Shown: positions 9,651 to 20,043 of the stretch, piece after piece
Numbering within the stretch: the stretch's first letter is position 1
How the letters are laid out: each line of letters begins with the position of its first letter
Source of the DNA: Bibersteinia trehalosi
GTDB lineage: Bacteria > Pseudomonadota > Gammaproteobacteria > Enterobacterales > Pasteurellaceae
Assembly (NCBI RefSeq): GCF_004346205.1
Contig: NZ_SMAM01000012.1
Location: 1 to 39,043 of the forward strand
Direction of reading: 5' to 3'
DNA length: 39,043 nt
Translations under genes and position numbers: made by a program
Notes under the pieces: model-generated
Database searches by the model: none
What the model was told of the DNA's origin: nothing
Seen by the model: the letters and a program-made list of their open reading frames with translations, nothing else

Positions 9651-10897
9651 TAGTTCTTCTCATAACTTTGGGTGGCTACCGCTTGATTATATGGAAAACG
9701 CAAAATAGTGCGATTATAAAAATTGCCATTAATTTGGGTACGATTTAAATGGAAGCGGTGATAATTTTCAAAAACTTTGCGATCAGGCGCTTGTGGATTC
9801 TGCCAAAAGCTATCTAAATCCCCCTGATGCGTTAGCCCTACAAAATCGTAGTTAGCTCGACCTAGCGTCATCACCGGCATCGAATGCAATAAGCCGGAAA
9901 TCCCACTGGTACTGTTGAGTGTAACCATTCCTTTACCGTGACGTAAAAATACAGGCATTGGTACATCATGAATATAAAACACACGCCCTTGCAAATTTGG
10001 ATAACGCTGCTCAAATTGCGCAATGATCTCTGCATAATCTAAAAAACCGCGATCCATTGGATGATGCTTAATAATTAAATTACAGTGCTCAGGGGCAAAA
10101 CGACTAAATGACTCTAGCACCTCACTTAAAAAAGCCTCAACGCTGGGATAATCACTATGCACAACAACTTGGCTGTCATCATAAACCTGCAATGGCACAA
10201 TAAAAAATTCCCCAAATTCGCCAGCTTCCACTCGCTTAGCAAAATTGCGATCATGAATCGCATAACAAAAGCGTTTTACCAATGAAATGCCCCATAATTT
10301 AATGTAGTAACCCACATTCAAAAAACGATGATGCTGATAATGTGGGTACTTCCAACGGCAAAAATAGCCACTGAAATAGTATTGAATTGCTCGTTTTGCC
10401 ATTGGGAAAAAGCCTTTGGAAACTCGCTCAGGCTTTTCAATTTCAGTTAATTCTGGCTCAATGGCAAGGAAATAGTCTGCCGTTCTTGGAATCGGCGAAA
10501 AAGCATTCACCCCTGATTTCTCAAGCGTAATATAATCAGGACGAAAATAGCCTTCTTCAAATACCCAAAATGCTAACCCAAGCTGATCAGCAACTTGTTT
10601 GGCTATTTTGTGATATTTACGGTTATCACCAAAACAAACCAAGCTGTCAATCTGCTCACATTGGCAAAATTCATATAAAAAATCTGCAAATTCCCCAAGT
10701 GTATTGCGATATGCAATAGTATGAGAGCCTGCAGGATAAAAACGCTCATCGCCAGCATTAAAATTTATTTTAAATACTGTGCGTTGTTGAGCTTGTAACC
10801 ATTTCGAAAATTCATAGAAAAACGCTCCTATTGGCCCTTGGAGCAAAAGAATGCGTTTTGATGAAGTGACCAGGTCATCTAAATAATGGTTAATCAT
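9650..10897 (-). CDS. kpsS: Capsule beta-Kdo transferase KpsS (LipB-like)
   Basis: KpsS adds the first beta-Kdo residue to lyso-phosphatidylglycerol, starting the conserved glycolipid anchor of group 2-type ABC-exported capsules. The 415-residue product aligns from memory with E. coli KpsS throughout: [11 protein letters not shown] near the start, [28 protein letters not shown], and [12 protein letters not shown] in the donor-binding half. It starts about 10 nt after kpsC and overlaps mutM by one base. No capsule export (wza/kpsE/kpsM/kpsT) or sugar-assembly gene is adjacent, so the linker genes are separated from the rest of the locus, at least on this side. Confidence 0.9.
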   Translation of the reverse strand: MINHYLDDLVTSSKRILLLQGPIGAFFYEFSKWLQAQQRTVFKINFNAGDERFYPAGSHTIAYRNTLGEFADFLYEFCQCEQIDSLVCFGDNRKYHKIAKQVADQLGLAFWVFEEGYFRPDYITLEKSGVNAFSPIPRTADYFLAIEPELTEIEKPERVSKGFFPMAKRAIQYYFSGYFCRWKYPHYQHHRFLNVGYYIKLWGISLVKRFCYAIHDRNFAKRVEAGEFGEFFIVPLQVYDDSQVVVHSDYPSVEAFLSEVLESFSRFAPEHCNLIIKHHPMDRGFLDYAEIIAQFEQRYPNLQGRVFYIHDVPMPVFLRHGKGMVTLNSTSGISGLLHSMPVMTLGRANYDFVGLTHQGDLDSFWQNPQAPDRKVFENYHRFHLNRTQINGNFYNRTILRFPYNQAVATQSYEKN

Positions 10898-10907
10898 ATT
10901 TCCACAC

Positions 10908-12962
10908 TTAAAATAATGCTCGACATAGATGGATAACTTTTCCCCACTGCTTTGCCAACCAAGAACGATTCAAACCATCGCTCTCTTGCTTGGCCTTCTG
11001 CTGTTTTAGGATCGCTATCGCCATTTCTGCATTGATAAACTGCCCATTTGCGGGCGAAACATACAACGGATAATAAATTAATACCGCCGCTAATAATTCT
11101 ATTAGCGTAAGTAATCGGCTTCGTCTTGGCAATTGTAACTGATCTATCGTCAATCCCCAATTTGAATAAAACGGCAGACCATAGCAGTGGACAACTTTGC
11201 CACGTAAAAGTGCTTCAAAACCAGCAAGAGAAGTCATAGTATGGACTTCATCAACCTGCATAATGCAATCAAGAATATTCGCATTTTCAACAATTTCATT
11301 CGCATATTGCAGAGCCACTTGCGCATCAATTTTTCCAATACGATTACCACTGACTACATCAGGGTGCGGTTTATAGAGAATATAAGCATCTGGATTCTGT
11401 GCACGCACCGCTTTTAGCAGATCTAAATTACGCTTAATCACGGGTGAGCCAGAGCGAATTGAGGCATCGTCTTCTACCTGCCCAGGCACTAATAACGTTC
11501 TTTTTCCCTGCGCATTAAGTGAAAAACCACCACTTCCTACGTTATATTTGCCAATATTTGCTTGAATCAACTGCTGGCGTAATGCGCTAGCTCGGGCTAA
11601 ATCGCTCTTAGAAAACTGCTGATTTTGCAAGATATACTCTAAACGCGAAGGCATTTGTGCATTAAAATAGATACCAAGATCATCTGTCACCAGTGAAAGT
11701 GGCGCAACCAAATTTGAACCAAGCCCTACTGAACGAATAAAGCCATCTTCCATTCGTAGAATTGGTAACTGATATTGTTGAGCAAATGCTAATACCTCGG
11801 GCTTGCCATTACTCCAAATTAATAATTTAGCATCTTTAGCAAGCGGTTGTTTTTTCACGTTTTTTTGCAAATGGGCAAGCGAGGTGAAAATAACCCGACA
11901 CTGAGGAAAACGAAAGAATGGCTTGATTACTGCTCGTTTCCATAGCGACATTCCCACGCAATAAAGTGTCCCACGCACACGTTCGCCAAACTGGCGAGCG
12001 CGATGCAGATAATCAATCACATCAAAAATAGAGCCACTTGTACCACGATTAGGATCAATATAGCGGCTATACTGCAAATAAGCCGCGGCAAATAGCTGCA
12101 AGAAGGTACGCTCAGCCCGCCGTCCATTAGTTTGTAATACTGTGACATTAGGATGGCGATCATCGCTTATTCCCCACCCTGCAAACCAAGGCACACCAAA
12201 TGTCACCACTGTTTTACCAAGCATCAATGCCTCAAAACCCATTTGCGATGTCACACAATAGACTTTTTCCGCCTGCGCTAATAGCGATAACGGATTGCAA
12301 TCTTGTGCCAAAAGACGAACATTTTCTCCCTTCGCTATCTGGGTAAGATAGCCTTTTTTCTTGCCTGAAATCACATCTGGATGAGTCTTCACCCAAATCT
12401 CAGCATGAGGATTCTCCGCTATAGCAGCGTGTAACATTTGTTCAAAGCAAGCGGCATCAGCCTGCCCACATTGCACCGCCATATCCCCAAAAGTCTGATC
12501 GAGCACCAGCACGATCGGGTGTTCAGCAGAAACCGATTGAGCAAAATCAGGCGCATGATTATATTTGGAAAGACGAAATTGACGGATTTGAGCCAAAGCA
12601 AGGCTCGCCTGCTGCAACAATTCAGCAGGCTGATCCGCCGCTAAAATCAGCTGTTCTAAACGAGATGGCTGGCGAGTATCATAATAAATACCGAGATCGT
12701 CCACTACCATCGAAAAAGGTGGATAGCCTTCTACGCCAAGTCCAGTTGAACGTAAAAAACCGTCTTCTAAGGCGATATAAGGCAGATTATGCTGCGTGGC
12801 ATAATTACGTGCTTTTAATGACGTAGGTTTTAATCCCCAGCCATAGACACACTCGACTGCTTGATGCCGAAACCGAGCATAAGGCAACAGCTCACTTTCA
12901 GGTAAAAAAGCGGCAAGATGCGGAATGTTTAAAATACCAGATGAGAAAATAAGACCACGCAT
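10908..12962 (-). CDS. kpsC: Capsule beta-Kdo transferase KpsC (LipA-like), two-domain
   Basis: KpsC extends the poly-Kdo linker with alternating linkages using two glycosyltransferase modules in one chain (known for the family). The 684 residues show the internal duplication: EDGFLRSTGLG and EDGFIRSVGLG; DDLGIYYD and DDLGIYFN; and SQMGFEALMLGK and SLAGFEALLRGK mark the same positions in the N half (about 1-330) and C half (about 350-684). No signal peptide or membrane segment is evident, as expected for a cytoplasmic membrane-associated enzyme. It is the first gene of kpsC-kpsS-mutM. The gap upstream (12963-13166) shows no obvious strong promoter. Confidence 0.92.
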   Translation of the reverse strand: MRGLIFSSGILNIPHLAAFLPESELLPYARFRHQAVECVYGWGLKPTSLKARNYATQHNLPYIALEDGFLRSTGLGVEGYPPFSMVVDDLGIYYDTRQPSRLEQLILAADQPAELLQQASLALAQIRQFRLSKYNHAPDFAQSVSAEHPIVLVLDQTFGDMAVQCGQADAACFEQMLHAAIAENPHAEIWVKTHPDVISGKKKGYLTQIAKGENVRLLAQDCNPLSLLAQAEKVYCVTSQMGFEALMLGKTVVTFGVPWFAGWGISDDRHPNVTVLQTNGRRAERTFLQLFAAAYLQYSRYIDPNRGTSGSIFDVIDYLHRARQFGERVRGTLYCVGMSLWKRAVIKPFFRFPQCRVIFTSLAHLQKNVKKQPLAKDAKLLIWSNGKPEVLAFAQQYQLPILRMEDGFIRSVGLGSNLVAPLSLVTDDLGIYFNAQMPSRLEYILQNQQFSKSDLARASALRQQLIQANIGKYNVGSGGFSLNAQGKRTLLVPGQVEDDASIRSGSPVIKRNLDLLKAVRAQNPDAYILYKPHPDVVSGNRIGKIDAQVALQYANEIVENANILDCIMQVDEVHTMTSLAGFEALLRGKVVHCYGLPFYSNWGLTIDQLQLPRRSRLLTLIELLAAVLIYYPLYVSPANGQFINAEMAIAILKQQKAKQESDGLNRSWLAKQWGKVIHLCRALF

Positions 12963-13110
12963 TGCATCTAACGATTGGAATAAATGAACCCATTAGTATA
13001 AAGAAAGCGCTGCCATTTTTCACTATTTCAGATGCAGATCTTGATAAATGCCAAACAAGTTCTGTTCAATAGCCGATAATCTCTGCAATATGTCGCACGC
13101 TACTAAAGCC

Positions 13111-13152
13111 AAGCGGTCCATTTTGCAATATTTTCTGCAAAATAGACCGCTT
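13111..13152. terminator. Inverted uptake-signal pair downstream of rph
   Basis: AAGCGGTCcATTTTGCA (13111-13127) pairs with TGCAAAATaGACCGCTT (13136-13152) around an 8-nt loop with one mismatch. Each arm holds a Pasteurellaceae uptake core. It lies just after the rph stop on the minus strand. No long T-run, so efficiency is uncertain. Confidence 0.65.
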
Positions 13153-13166
13153 GCTCAAATACTTAA

Positions 13167-13880
13167 TTAAGCTAATGCTGCTCGCTGTGCTGCGAATAAC
13201 TGCTCACAGCCCTGTTTTGCCAAATCTAATAGGACTAACAATTCATTGTGGCTAAATGGTTCTCCTTCTGCCGTACCTTGTACTTCAACGAAGCGACCAT
13301 CTTCGACCATCACCACATTCATATCGGTTTCCGCATTGGAATCTTCAACATATTCCAAATCACATATGGGGGTATCTTCCACAATCCCTACTGAAATTGC
13401 GGCAACCAAACCTTTCATTGGGCTTTCGCTCAATGCGCCTTTTTCAACTAAACTATTTAATGCATCATGTAACGCAACACATGCGCCAGTGATCGAAGCT
13501 GTACGAGTACCACCATCGGCTTGAATCACATCACAATCAACCGTAATCGTACGTTCGCCAAGTTTTGCTAAGTCCACCACTGCGCGTAGTGAACGGGCAA
13601 TCAAACGTTGAATTTCCATGGTTCGTCCAGTCTGTTTGCCTTTTGCTGCTTCACGCTGGGTACGGCTATGTGTTGCGCGTGGCAACATGCCATATTCAGC
13701 CGTTACCCAACCTTGCCCTTTACCTTTTAAAAATGGTGGCACTTTATCTTCTATTGTCGCATTACACAGCACTTTGGTTTCACCAAACTCAATTAACACT
13801 GAGCCTTCAGCATAGCGAGTATAGTTACGTGTAATCGTAACAGAACGGGTTTGATGATTTTCACGGTTATTCGGGCGCAT
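13167..13880 (-). CDS. rph: Ribonuclease PH
   Basis: RNase PH trims tRNA 3' ends phosphorolytically. From ATG 13880 the product is 237 residues (E. coli full-length 238). The start is set by AAAAGGAGAAGCC just upstream and by the family N-terminus [12 protein letters not shown]; a longer in-frame ORF reaching 13991 would run across the divergent promoter into yicC and is rejected. Conserved blocks include [30 protein letters not shown] and the phosphate-binding [11 protein letters not shown]. It is intact to the C-terminus, unlike the frameshifted rph of E. coli K-12. It is divergent from yicC, as in enterobacteria. Confidence 0.96.
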   Translation of the reverse strand: MRPNNRENHQTRSVTITRNYTRYAEGSVLIEFGETKVLCNATIEDKVPPFLKGKGQGWVTAEYGMLPRATHSRTQREAAKGKQTGRTMEIQRLIARSLRAVVDLAKLGERTITVDCDVIQADGGTRTASITGACVALHDALNSLVEKGALSESPMKGLVAAISVGIVEDTPICDLEYVEDSNAETDMNVVMVEDGRFVEVQGTAEGEPFSHNELLVLLDLAKQGCEQLFAAQRAALA

Positions 13881-13961
13881 GGCTTCTCCTTTTCTTGCTA
13901 TTAAAACAACGGCTATTTTAGTACAATATATCCGAATTTTGTAACAAAATGAGAGAGTACA

Positions 13962-14825
13962 ATGATTTACAGTATGACAGCTTTTGCCCACCTAGAGCTT
14001 AAAAAAGAGTGGGGTAACGCCGTATGGGAAATGCGTTCCGTTAATCAACGTTTTTTAGAGACCTACTTTCGCCTGCCAGAATCATTCCGCCATTTAGAAA
14101 TGAGCTTGCGTGAACGCCTACGGGCAGCACTCACTCGCGGTAAAGTAGAATGTAGTTTGCGCATCGAATTAAATAATAATCAAAACAATGGCTTATCCCT
14201 TAATCAAGAGTATGCTAAACAAGTTATTCAATCGCTCCAATGGCTAAAAGAAACAGCGAATGAAGGCGAGATTAACCTTGTCGATCTATTACGTTTCCCT
14301 GGTGTGGTTGATTCTCAGCAACAAGATCTCGACCAAATCGGTAAAGATTTACTGGAAAGCTTTGAGCAAATTCTGCAAGATTTCATCGCTATGCGTGCGA
14401 GAGAAGGTGAAAATCTGCAAAATCTAATTGAGCAACGTTTAAGCGCTATCGCTCACGAAGCGGCTAAAGTACAAGCGCAAATGCCGGAAGTGCTACAATG
14501 GCAAAAAGATCGCTTACAACAACGCTTTGAGGAGCTGAATTTGCAATTAGACCCTAGTCGTTTAGAGCAAGAAATGGTGCTCTTAGCCCAGAAAGTGGAT
14601 GTGGCTGAAGAGTTAGATCGCCTCCAATTGCACGTGAAAGAAACGATGTCTATTCTGAAAAAAGGTGGTGCAGTTGGACGTAAATTAGATTTTATGATGC
14701 AAGAATTAAATCGTGAATCAAATACCCTCGCTTCCAAATCAATTAATGCAGAGATTACTAACTCAGCGGTTGAGTTAAAAGTGCTGATTGAACAAATGCG
14801 TGAGCAAATTCAGAATTTAGAATAA
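13962..14825 (+). CDS. yicC: YicC-family endoribonuclease
   Basis: A 287-residue YicC protein. The family has been linked to endoribonuclease activity and small-RNA turnover; the precise role here is unknown. The N-terminal [19 protein letters not shown] and the [17 protein letters not shown] block are family hallmarks. The C-terminal DUF1732 region ends [14 protein letters not shown]...[24 protein letters not shown] weak GAGAG ribosome binding site precedes the ATG. It is divergent from rph, with the rph promoter and its own sharing the 80-bp gap, and converges on birA with overlapping terminator sequence. Confidence 0.93.
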   Translation: MIYSMTAFAHLELKKEWGNAVWEMRSVNQRFLETYFRLPESFRHLEMSLRERLRAALTRGKVECSLRIELNNNQNNGLSLNQEYAKQVIQSLQWLKETANEGEINLVDLLRFPGVVDSQQQDLDQIGKDLLESFEQILQDFIAMRAREGENLQNLIEQRLSAIAHEAAKVQAQMPEVLQWQKDRLQQRFEELNLQLDPSRLEQEMVLLAQKVDVAEELDRLQLHVKETMSILKKGGAVGRKLDFMMQELNRESNTLASKSINAEITNSAVELKVLIEQMREQIQNLE

Positions 14826-14827
14826 GC

Positions 14828-14857
14828 AAAAAAATTAGGAGGCGCTCTTGCCTCCTA
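14828..14857. terminator. Terminator of birA (also close to yicC end)
   Basis: The stem TAGGAGGC/GCCTCCTA with loop GCTCTT (14836-14857) is followed on the minus strand by a seven-T run. The hairpin lies between the convergent stops of yicC (14825) and birA (14868) and is oriented best for birA. Confidence 0.85.
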
Positions 14858-14867
14858 GCTAACCTTG

Positions 14868-15635
14868 CTATTTATCACTTCGTAGTGATATTTCTCCAAT
14901 GGCAAAAGCTTGTACTTTGCCTTCACTCTCAAGCAGTAGCTCACCATTTGCATTAATTCCTTGTGCAATACCGTGGATTTCAGCAACTGCTGTCACGAGT
15001 TTAACCGGTTGTTGATAAAAACAGTCAAATTGTCTCCAGCGCGTTAAATAATTGCCAAGCGGCACTTGTGGAAACTCGTTTAGCATTTGCTGTAGGCGCT
15101 TAGCAAGCATTGCCGCTAATTCATTGCGATCAAAATGATATTTCGCTAAATCTGCCCACGGTTGATTCACAATAGCGGGATCAATAGCGTTCATAGCTAA
15201 ATTCAAGCCGATGCCGATCACAATCGCAATACCGCTACGATCCACCTTGCTCTCAATTAAAATCCCCCCTGCCTTTTTGCCTTGATAGTAAATATCATTT
15301 GGCCATTTAATTTGAATATCTGCTACTCCAAGCTCATTAAATGTTTCCGCAATTACCAAGGCAACGACAAGGCTAAGTGAAGAAAGCTGTTCATTTTGCG
15401 GTAGTGAGTACTTCCATAGCATGGAGAAATAGAGATTTTGTCCCACTGGCGAATACCATTGTCGCCCTCGCCGCCCACGTCCAGCCGTTTGGGTTTCTGC
15501 AAGGCAGACTGAACCGCAGCGCAATTCATTACAATGATTGAGTAGGTACTCATTCGTTGAATTAATTTCATCAAATACGACAACTTCACCATATGGCAAG
15601 GTCTTTTGGAGATAAGCTTGATTAAGTAAATTCAT
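14868..15635 (-). CDS. birA: Biotin--[acetyl-CoA-carboxylase] ligase, monofunctional form
   Basis: This enzyme activates biotin with ATP and attaches it to the acetyl-CoA carboxylase carrier. The 255-residue product contains the ligase core: INSTNEYLL, the biotin/adenylate loop GRGRRGR, the [15 protein letters not shown] motif, and a small C-terminal beta domain. Compared with the 321-residue E. coli BirA it lacks the N-terminal winged-helix DNA-binding domain, so it should not act as a biotin operon repressor. The start codon overlaps the end of murB by 4 nt, and murB-birA is the E. coli order. The truncation is unlikely to be a start error, because the upstream sequence in this frame overlaps murB. 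Confidence 0.93.
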   Translation of the reverse strand: MNLLNQAYLQKTLPYGEVVVFDEINSTNEYLLNHCNELRCGSVCLAETQTAGRGRRGRQWYSPVGQNLYFSMLWKYSLPQNEQLSSLSLVVALVIAETFNELGVADIQIKWPNDIYYQGKKAGGILIESKVDRSGIAIVIGIGLNLAMNAIDPAIVNQPWADLAKYHFDRNELAAMLAKRLQQMLNEFPQVPLGNYLTRWRQFDCFYQQPVKLVTAVAEIHGIAQGINANGELLLESEGKVQAFAIGEISLRSDK

Positions 15636-16657
15636 CGCGTTACCTGCTCACTATCCACTTCGCCATGGCGCCCCATAAAGCGTACTTCAGGGTGAATTTC
15701 AATAGCAAATTTTTCTCGCACCTGACGGCGAACTTCTTTAGCTAAGGCAAGCACATCACGACCTAGCGCATTTTCTTTATTGATTAGTACCAATGCTTGC
15801 TGAGTATGCACTGCTGCCCCGCCAAGCTGGAAACCTTTTAAGTTACACTGATCAATCAGCCAACCAGCAGGAACTTTAACTGAACCATTAGCTTGTGGAT
15901 AGTGCGGTATATTGGGGTAAGCGGTCTGAATTTGCGCAAATTTTGCAAAATCGACCACAGGATTTTTAAAAAAGCTCCCTGCGTTACCAAATTCATCAGG
16001 ATTAGGTAGCTTGGCCGCACGCACAGCGCAAACTTCATTGAAAATCTGTTGCGCAGTCACAGTCTGCGGATCAAATTGAGTTAAAGAGCCATAAGTCAGC
16101 ACAGGTTGCCACGCTTTGGCTAATTTCAACCCTACCGCAATAATCGCATAGCTATCTTTATATTGATGCTTAAAAATACTTTCCCGATAACCAAATTGGC
16201 ACTGCGCTCGCGTCAGACGGGAGATTTCTCCAGTATGTAGATTGAGTATTTCAACAAAATCACATGCTTTTTCAAATTCAACGCCATAAGCCCCTATATT
16301 TTGGATAGGAGCCGATCCCACACAACCCGGAATCAATGCAAGATTTTCTAAACCCGGAATATGTTGCGCTAATGTCCACTGCACTAATTCGTGCCAATTT
16401 TCACCACCTTTCACATAGAGATAGTGAAAATGCTCATCTTGTTGATGCTCAATACCTTTGAGCTGATTACGTAAAACGACACCATCAAAGTCTTCTAAAA
16501 ACAGTACATTACTACCCTGCCCAAGCATTAGAATGGGCAATCCGGCTCGATAAGCTTTTTGCCACTCATCAAACCACTGTGCTGCGGAGTGAATATCAAT
16601 AATCTGACGAGCTTTAACAGGTAAATGAAACGTATGGAATGGAGTGAGAGATTGCAT
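15632..16657 (-). CDS. murB: UDP-N-acetylenolpyruvoylglucosamine reductase
   Basis: MurB is the FAD/NADPH enzyme that makes UDP-MurNAc for peptidoglycan. From ATG 16657 the product is 341 residues (E. coli 342). Evidence includes the FAD-binding [29 protein letters not shown], the catalytic-serine segment [11 protein letters not shown] and the terminal [13 protein letters not shown] 16657 follows GAAGGAAAAATT at good spacing; a longer in-frame ORF starting at 16687 is possible but adds residues not seen in the family. It overlaps birA by 4 nt and is divergent from oxyR. Confidence 0.96.
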   Translation of the reverse strand: MQSLTPFHTFHLPVKARQIIDIHSAAQWFDEWQKAYRAGLPILMLGQGSNVLFLEDFDGVVLRNQLKGIEHQQDEHFHYLYVKGGENWHELVQWTLAQHIPGLENLALIPGCVGSAPIQNIGAYGVEFEKACDFVEILNLHTGEISRLTRAQCQFGYRESIFKHQYKDSYAIIAVGLKLAKAWQPVLTYGSLTQFDPQTVTAQQIFNEVCAVRAAKLPNPDEFGNAGSFFKNPVVDFAKFAQIQTAYPNIPHYPQANGSVKVPAGWLIDQCNLKGFQLGGAAVHTQQALVLINKENALGRDVLALAKEVRRQVREKFAIEIHPEVRFMGRHGEVDSEQVTR

Positions 16658-16819
16658 AATTTTTCCTTCTACCTTCTGTTCTGCCACGATAGGCAGCTAG
16701 AAGGTAAATATCATTCAAAATATCGTTAAGTTTAGCCTATTTCTAGCAAAATCAAAAACGAGTAATTCTGTTTAAAATATGCCATAATCGGCAAATTATT
16801 CTTTACAGGACAGAAAACG

Positions 16820-17710
16820 ATGAATATCCGAGATTTAGAGTATTTAATCGCCCTTGCTGATGTAAAACATTTCCGCAAAGCTGCCGATCTCTGCAATGTG
16901 AGCCAACCAACACTGAGCGGGCAAATCCGTAAGCTTGAAGATGAACTTGGTACTATCTTATTAGAGCGCACTAGCCGTAAGGTGCTATTCACCCAGGCAG
17001 GTTTAATGTTAGTAGAACAAGCGAAAGTAGTCTTGCGTGAAGTCAAAATTCTCAAAGAGATGGCGAGCAATCAGGGCAAAGAGATGTCTGGCCCACTACA
17101 TATCGGAATTATTCCGACGTTAGGCCCATACCTCTCGCCAATTATTCTACCAATCTTGCAAAAAAGTTTCCCTGAGCTGGAGCTCTATATTTACGAGCTG
17201 CAAACGCACACGCTCATTGAACAGCTTGAATCTGGGCAACTTGACTGCGGAATCCTAGCACTCGGTAAAGAGAGCGAAGCGTTTATTGAAATTCCCCTTT
17301 TCCGCGAAAAAATGTTATTAGGTGTTTCTAAACAACATGAGTGGGCAAACCAATCGCAACTTAATTTACACCAATTACGCGATAAAGAAATGTTGATGTT
17401 AGATGACGGACACTGCTTAAAAACACAAACTATGGATTATTGCTTATCGGTTGGCGCAAAAGAGAACGAACACTTTAAAGCAAATAGTATTGAAACACTG
17501 CGCCACATGGTTGCGGCTAACTCTGGTATAGCATTTATTCCTGAGCTTGCCACTAAAATCTCACACACGGAAAACGTACAGTATATTCACTTTAACGAGC
17601 CGGAGCCTTACCGTGCGATTGGTTTAATTTACCGTCCTGGTTCACCATTACGTGTCCGTTACGAACGTTTAGCAAAAGAGGTTCAACGTATTATGGAAGA
17701 GGCACAATGA
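16820..17710 (+). CDS. oxyR: Peroxide-sensing transcriptional regulator OxyR
   Basis: A LysR-type regulator activated by hydrogen peroxide. The 296-residue product has an N-terminal winged helix-turn-helix (about residues 4-60) ending in [17 protein letters not shown]. The redox cysteines fall at exactly 199 and 208 ([12 protein letters not shown]), the numbering of E. coli OxyR, where they form the activating disulfide. The ATG follows ACAGGA. Its stop overlaps the fabR start (ATGA), so peroxide sensing and fatty-acid regulation are co-expressed. A CATAAT -10-like box lies at 16783-16788, without a good -35. Confidence 0.95.
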   Translation: MNIRDLEYLIALADVKHFRKAADLCNVSQPTLSGQIRKLEDELGTILLERTSRKVLFTQAGLMLVEQAKVVLREVKILKEMASNQGKEMSGPLHIGIIPTLGPYLSPIILPILQKSFPELELYIYELQTHTLIEQLESGQLDCGILALGKESEAFIEIPLFREKMLLGVSKQHEWANQSQLNLHQLRDKEMLMLDDGHCLKTQTMDYCLSVGAKENEHFKANSIETLRHMVAANSGIAFIPELATKISHTENVQYIHFNEPEPYRAIGLIYRPGSPLRVRYERLAKEVQRIMEEAQ

Positions 17711-18327
17711 GCATTGGAATTCGAGCTGTACAAAAAGAAAAAACCCGTCGAGCATTGGTTGATGCCGCATTTAATCAACTTTCTGCTGAAAAAAGTTTCT
17801 CAAATTTAAGTTTGCGAGAAGTCGCTCGGGAAGCGGGCATTGCACCAACCTCATTCTATCGCCACTTTAAAGACATGGATGAACTGGGTTTAGCCATGGT
17901 GGATGAATCTGGTTTGATTCTACGTCAGCTCATGCGCCAAGCCCGCAAGCGTTTGGAAGAAGGCGGTAGCGTGGTGGTCATTTCGGTGGAAACCTTCTTT
18001 GAGTTCATCGAAGAACGCCCAAATATGTTCCGCTTGCTGCTACGTGAAAGTTCTGGCACTTCTCAAGCATTCCGTACCGCAGCCAGCCGAGAAATTCAGC
18101 ATTTTGTCGCTGAACTAGCAGAATATATTCAAAGCAAAAATAAAGTGAGCCGCGAACTTGCCTATGTTGAGGCTGATGGGCTTGTCACCTTGGTATTTAC
18201 TGCTGGTTCACATGCATTAGATATGAATAGCAATGAACGGCAACAATTAAAACAGCGCGTAGTAACACAATTAAGAATGCTTGCACGTGGCGCCGCTTGT
18301 TATGCCCAAATAGAGAAAGAAAAATGA
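17707..18327 (+). CDS. fabR: TetR-family unsaturated fatty acid regulator FabR
   Basis: FabR represses unsaturated fatty acid genes (fabA/fabB in relatives) in response to the acyl pool. The 206-residue product has a TetR helix-turn-helix, [19 protein letters not shown], at about residues 37-55, and an alpha-helical ligand domain with [18 protein letters not shown], a FabR hallmark. It overlaps oxyR by 4 nt upstream and the thioredoxin-like gene by 4 nt downstream. In E. coli, oxyR and fabR are also neighbours (with sthA between them), so the linkage is ancestral but tighter here. Confidence 0.92.
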   Translation: MSIGIRAVQKEKTRRALVDAAFNQLSAEKSFSNLSLREVAREAGIAPTSFYRHFKDMDELGLAMVDESGLILRQLMRQARKRLEEGGSVVVISVETFFEFIEERPNMFRLLLRESSGTSQAFRTAASREIQHFVAELAEYIQSKNKVSRELAYVEADGLVTLVFTAGSHALDMNSNERQQLKQRVVTQLRMLARGAACYAQIEKEK

Positions 18328-18839
18328 GTAAGAAAAACTCGCTAATCATCACCTTTATCAAAAATATTTTTCTTTTTGGTAGCCTGTTTATCATTATGAG
18401 CATCATGATGGACTGGTATCGTAAACCAAGCGCACCCGCTCAATTTGAGCAGCAGGTGCAATACGATATCCAACAACAGCCTAAAGTAATTGCTCAACTT
18501 AGCCATGACAAACCTATGTTGCTCTATTTCTGGGGAAGTTGGTGTCATTTTTGTGAATTTGTTTCACCGACTATTCAACAATTTTCCGAAGAGGGATTAG
18601 CGGTATTAGGTGTTGCATTAAAATCAGGTAACGACCAAGAAGTACAACACTATCTCAGCCATAATGGCTACACTTTTGCGAGTTTAAATGATCCAACAGG
18701 AGAATTTTCGCGCGCTTGGGATATTCAAGCCACGCCAACTATTTTAATTATTAAAGACGGTAAAATCATCAACCACACTACAGGCTATACTAGCTATTGG
18801 GGGCTAAAATTTAGAGTGTGGTTAGCTAGTTTCATTTAA
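18324..18839 (+). CDS. Membrane-anchored thioredoxin-like protein (ScsD/TlpA type)
   Basis: A 171-residue protein with one N-terminal membrane anchor (about residues 8-25, [19 protein letters not shown]) and a periplasmic thioredoxin fold. The active site WCHFC sits after LLYFWGSW, and the cis-Pro loop is ATPT. It is likely a periplasmic thiol-disulfide enzyme (reductant or disulfide isomerase); the substrate is unknown. ATG 18324 overlaps the fabR stop (ATGA), which decides the start over an earlier in-frame ORF opening at 18297. Within an operon headed by oxyR this fits envelope redox defence, which is inference. Confidence 0.85.
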   Translation: MSKKNSLIITFIKNIFLFGSLFIIMSIMMDWYRKPSAPAQFEQQVQYDIQQQPKVIAQLSHDKPMLLYFWGSWCHFCEFVSPTIQQFSEEGLAVLGVALKSGNDQEVQHYLSHNGYTFASLNDPTGEFSRAWDIQATPTILIIKDGKIINHTTGYTSYWGLKFRVWLASFI

Positions 18840-18859
18840 AGACCTAAAGGAGAAAAGCT

Positions 18860-19882
18860 ATGTACTTTGTCAGTGGTAACAGCGGCATTACCGATGCCTC
18901 ACTCAATATCGCGCTTGAAACATATCTGGTAGAAAACCGTTTAGTCGATGAGCCTATTTTACTGTTCTATATCAACGCCCCTTCTATTATCGTTGGGCGA
19001 CACCAAAACACTGTTGCCGAGGTGAATCAACCCTATCTAGATGAAAAAAATATCCAAGTTGTCCGCCGAATGTCTGGCGGTGGTGCGGTATATCACGATT
19101 TGGGTAACCTCAATTTCTGTTTCATTAAAGATAATGACGGCTCAATTGGCGATTTTGCTGGTTTCACCCAGCCCGTCATTAAAGCATTGCATCAGCTCGG
19201 TGCAACAGGAGCCTCGTTACAAGGCCGTAACGATTTACTCATTGACGGAAAAAAATTCTCAGGCAATGCCATGTATGCCAAAGGCAATCGCATGACAGCG
19301 CACGGCACAATCTTATTCGATTCTGATTTGGAAGAAGTGACTCGCGCACTCAAGCCCCGCAAAGAAAAAATTGAATCACACGGTATCCAATCTATCCGTA
19401 AACGGGTTACCAATATCAAGCCCTACCTAGCACCAGAGTACCAATCGTTAAATACATTTGAATTTCGTGACCATCTACTGCTCCAAATTTTTGGTGTCGA
19501 AAATCGCCAAGATATTAGAGAATATGTACTCACCGATGATGATTGGCAAAAAGTACATCAACTACGTAAAGAACGATTTGCGAACTGGGATTGGAATTAT
19601 GGTAAATCACCAGAATTTAGCCTTGAATATGCACAGAAATTCCCAGCAGGATTAGTAGAATATAAATTAAATGTTGAACAAGGGTACATTAAAGCCATTC
19701 GAATTTACGGTGATTTTTTTGGAATGGGTGAAATTAATGACTTAGAGCTCGCTCTTACAAACGTAAAATATGAAAAAAATGCGGTACTCAATGTATTCCA
19801 ACAAATTGATATAAAACACTATTTTGGCAATATTGAAGCTGAAGCACTCGCTGAGCTTCTAGTAAACGGTGTTTATGAATAA
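18860..19882 (+). CDS. lplA: Lipoate--protein ligase
   Basis: LplA activates free lipoate with ATP and attaches it to the E2/H subunits of oxo-acid dehydrogenases and the glycine system. The 340-residue product has RRMSGGGAVYHDLGN (lipoyl-AMP loop), the catalytic-lysine segment GRNDLLIDGKKFSGNA and a C-terminal accessory domain. A strong AAAGGAGA ribosome binding site precedes the ATG, 20 nt after the thioredoxin-like gene, so it is probably the last gene of oxyR-fabR-trx-lplA. Overall it looks closer to the LplJ/LplA1 style than to E. coli LplA, by eye. An uptake-signal inverted pair follows. Confidence 0.93.
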   Translation: MYFVSGNSGITDASLNIALETYLVENRLVDEPILLFYINAPSIIVGRHQNTVAEVNQPYLDEKNIQVVRRMSGGGAVYHDLGNLNFCFIKDNDGSIGDFAGFTQPVIKALHQLGATGASLQGRNDLLIDGKKFSGNAMYAKGNRMTAHGTILFDSDLEEVTRALKPRKEKIESHGIQSIRKRVTNIKPYLAPEYQSLNTFEFRDHLLLQIFGVENRQDIREYVLTDDDWQKVHQLRKERFANWDWNYGKSPEFSLEYAQKFPAGLVEYKLNVEQGYIKAIRIYGDFFGMGEINDLELALTNVKYEKNAVLNVFQQIDIKHYFGNIEAEALAELLVNGVYE

Positions 19883-19892
19883 ACAAAGCATG

Positions 19893-19938
19893 CAAGCGGT
19901 GAAAATTTTGTAAAATTTTACCAAGATTTAACCGCTTG
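19893..19938. terminator. Inverted uptake-signal pair after lplA
   Basis: CAAGCGGT (19893-19900) and ACCGCTTG (19931-19938) are inverted about 30 nt apart, with the A/T-rich self-complementary AAAATTTTGTAAAATTTT between them. A plausible lplA terminator that is also an uptake-signal hotspot. Confidence 0.6.
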
Positions 19939-20043
19939 GAATTGATATGCCCAAACAAGCTGTTAAATCGTTGTTCAAGCCAAATTTCTTTCTTTACCGA
20001 CTCAATTTTTCCACTGTGCCAGAAATTTTCATTGAGATCTCTA

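Noticed and set aside
13167..13991. Longer RNase PH reading frame with 37 extra N-terminal residues
   Set aside because: The extension crosses the divergent promoter and overlaps yicC; the strong ribosome binding site is just before ATG 13880.
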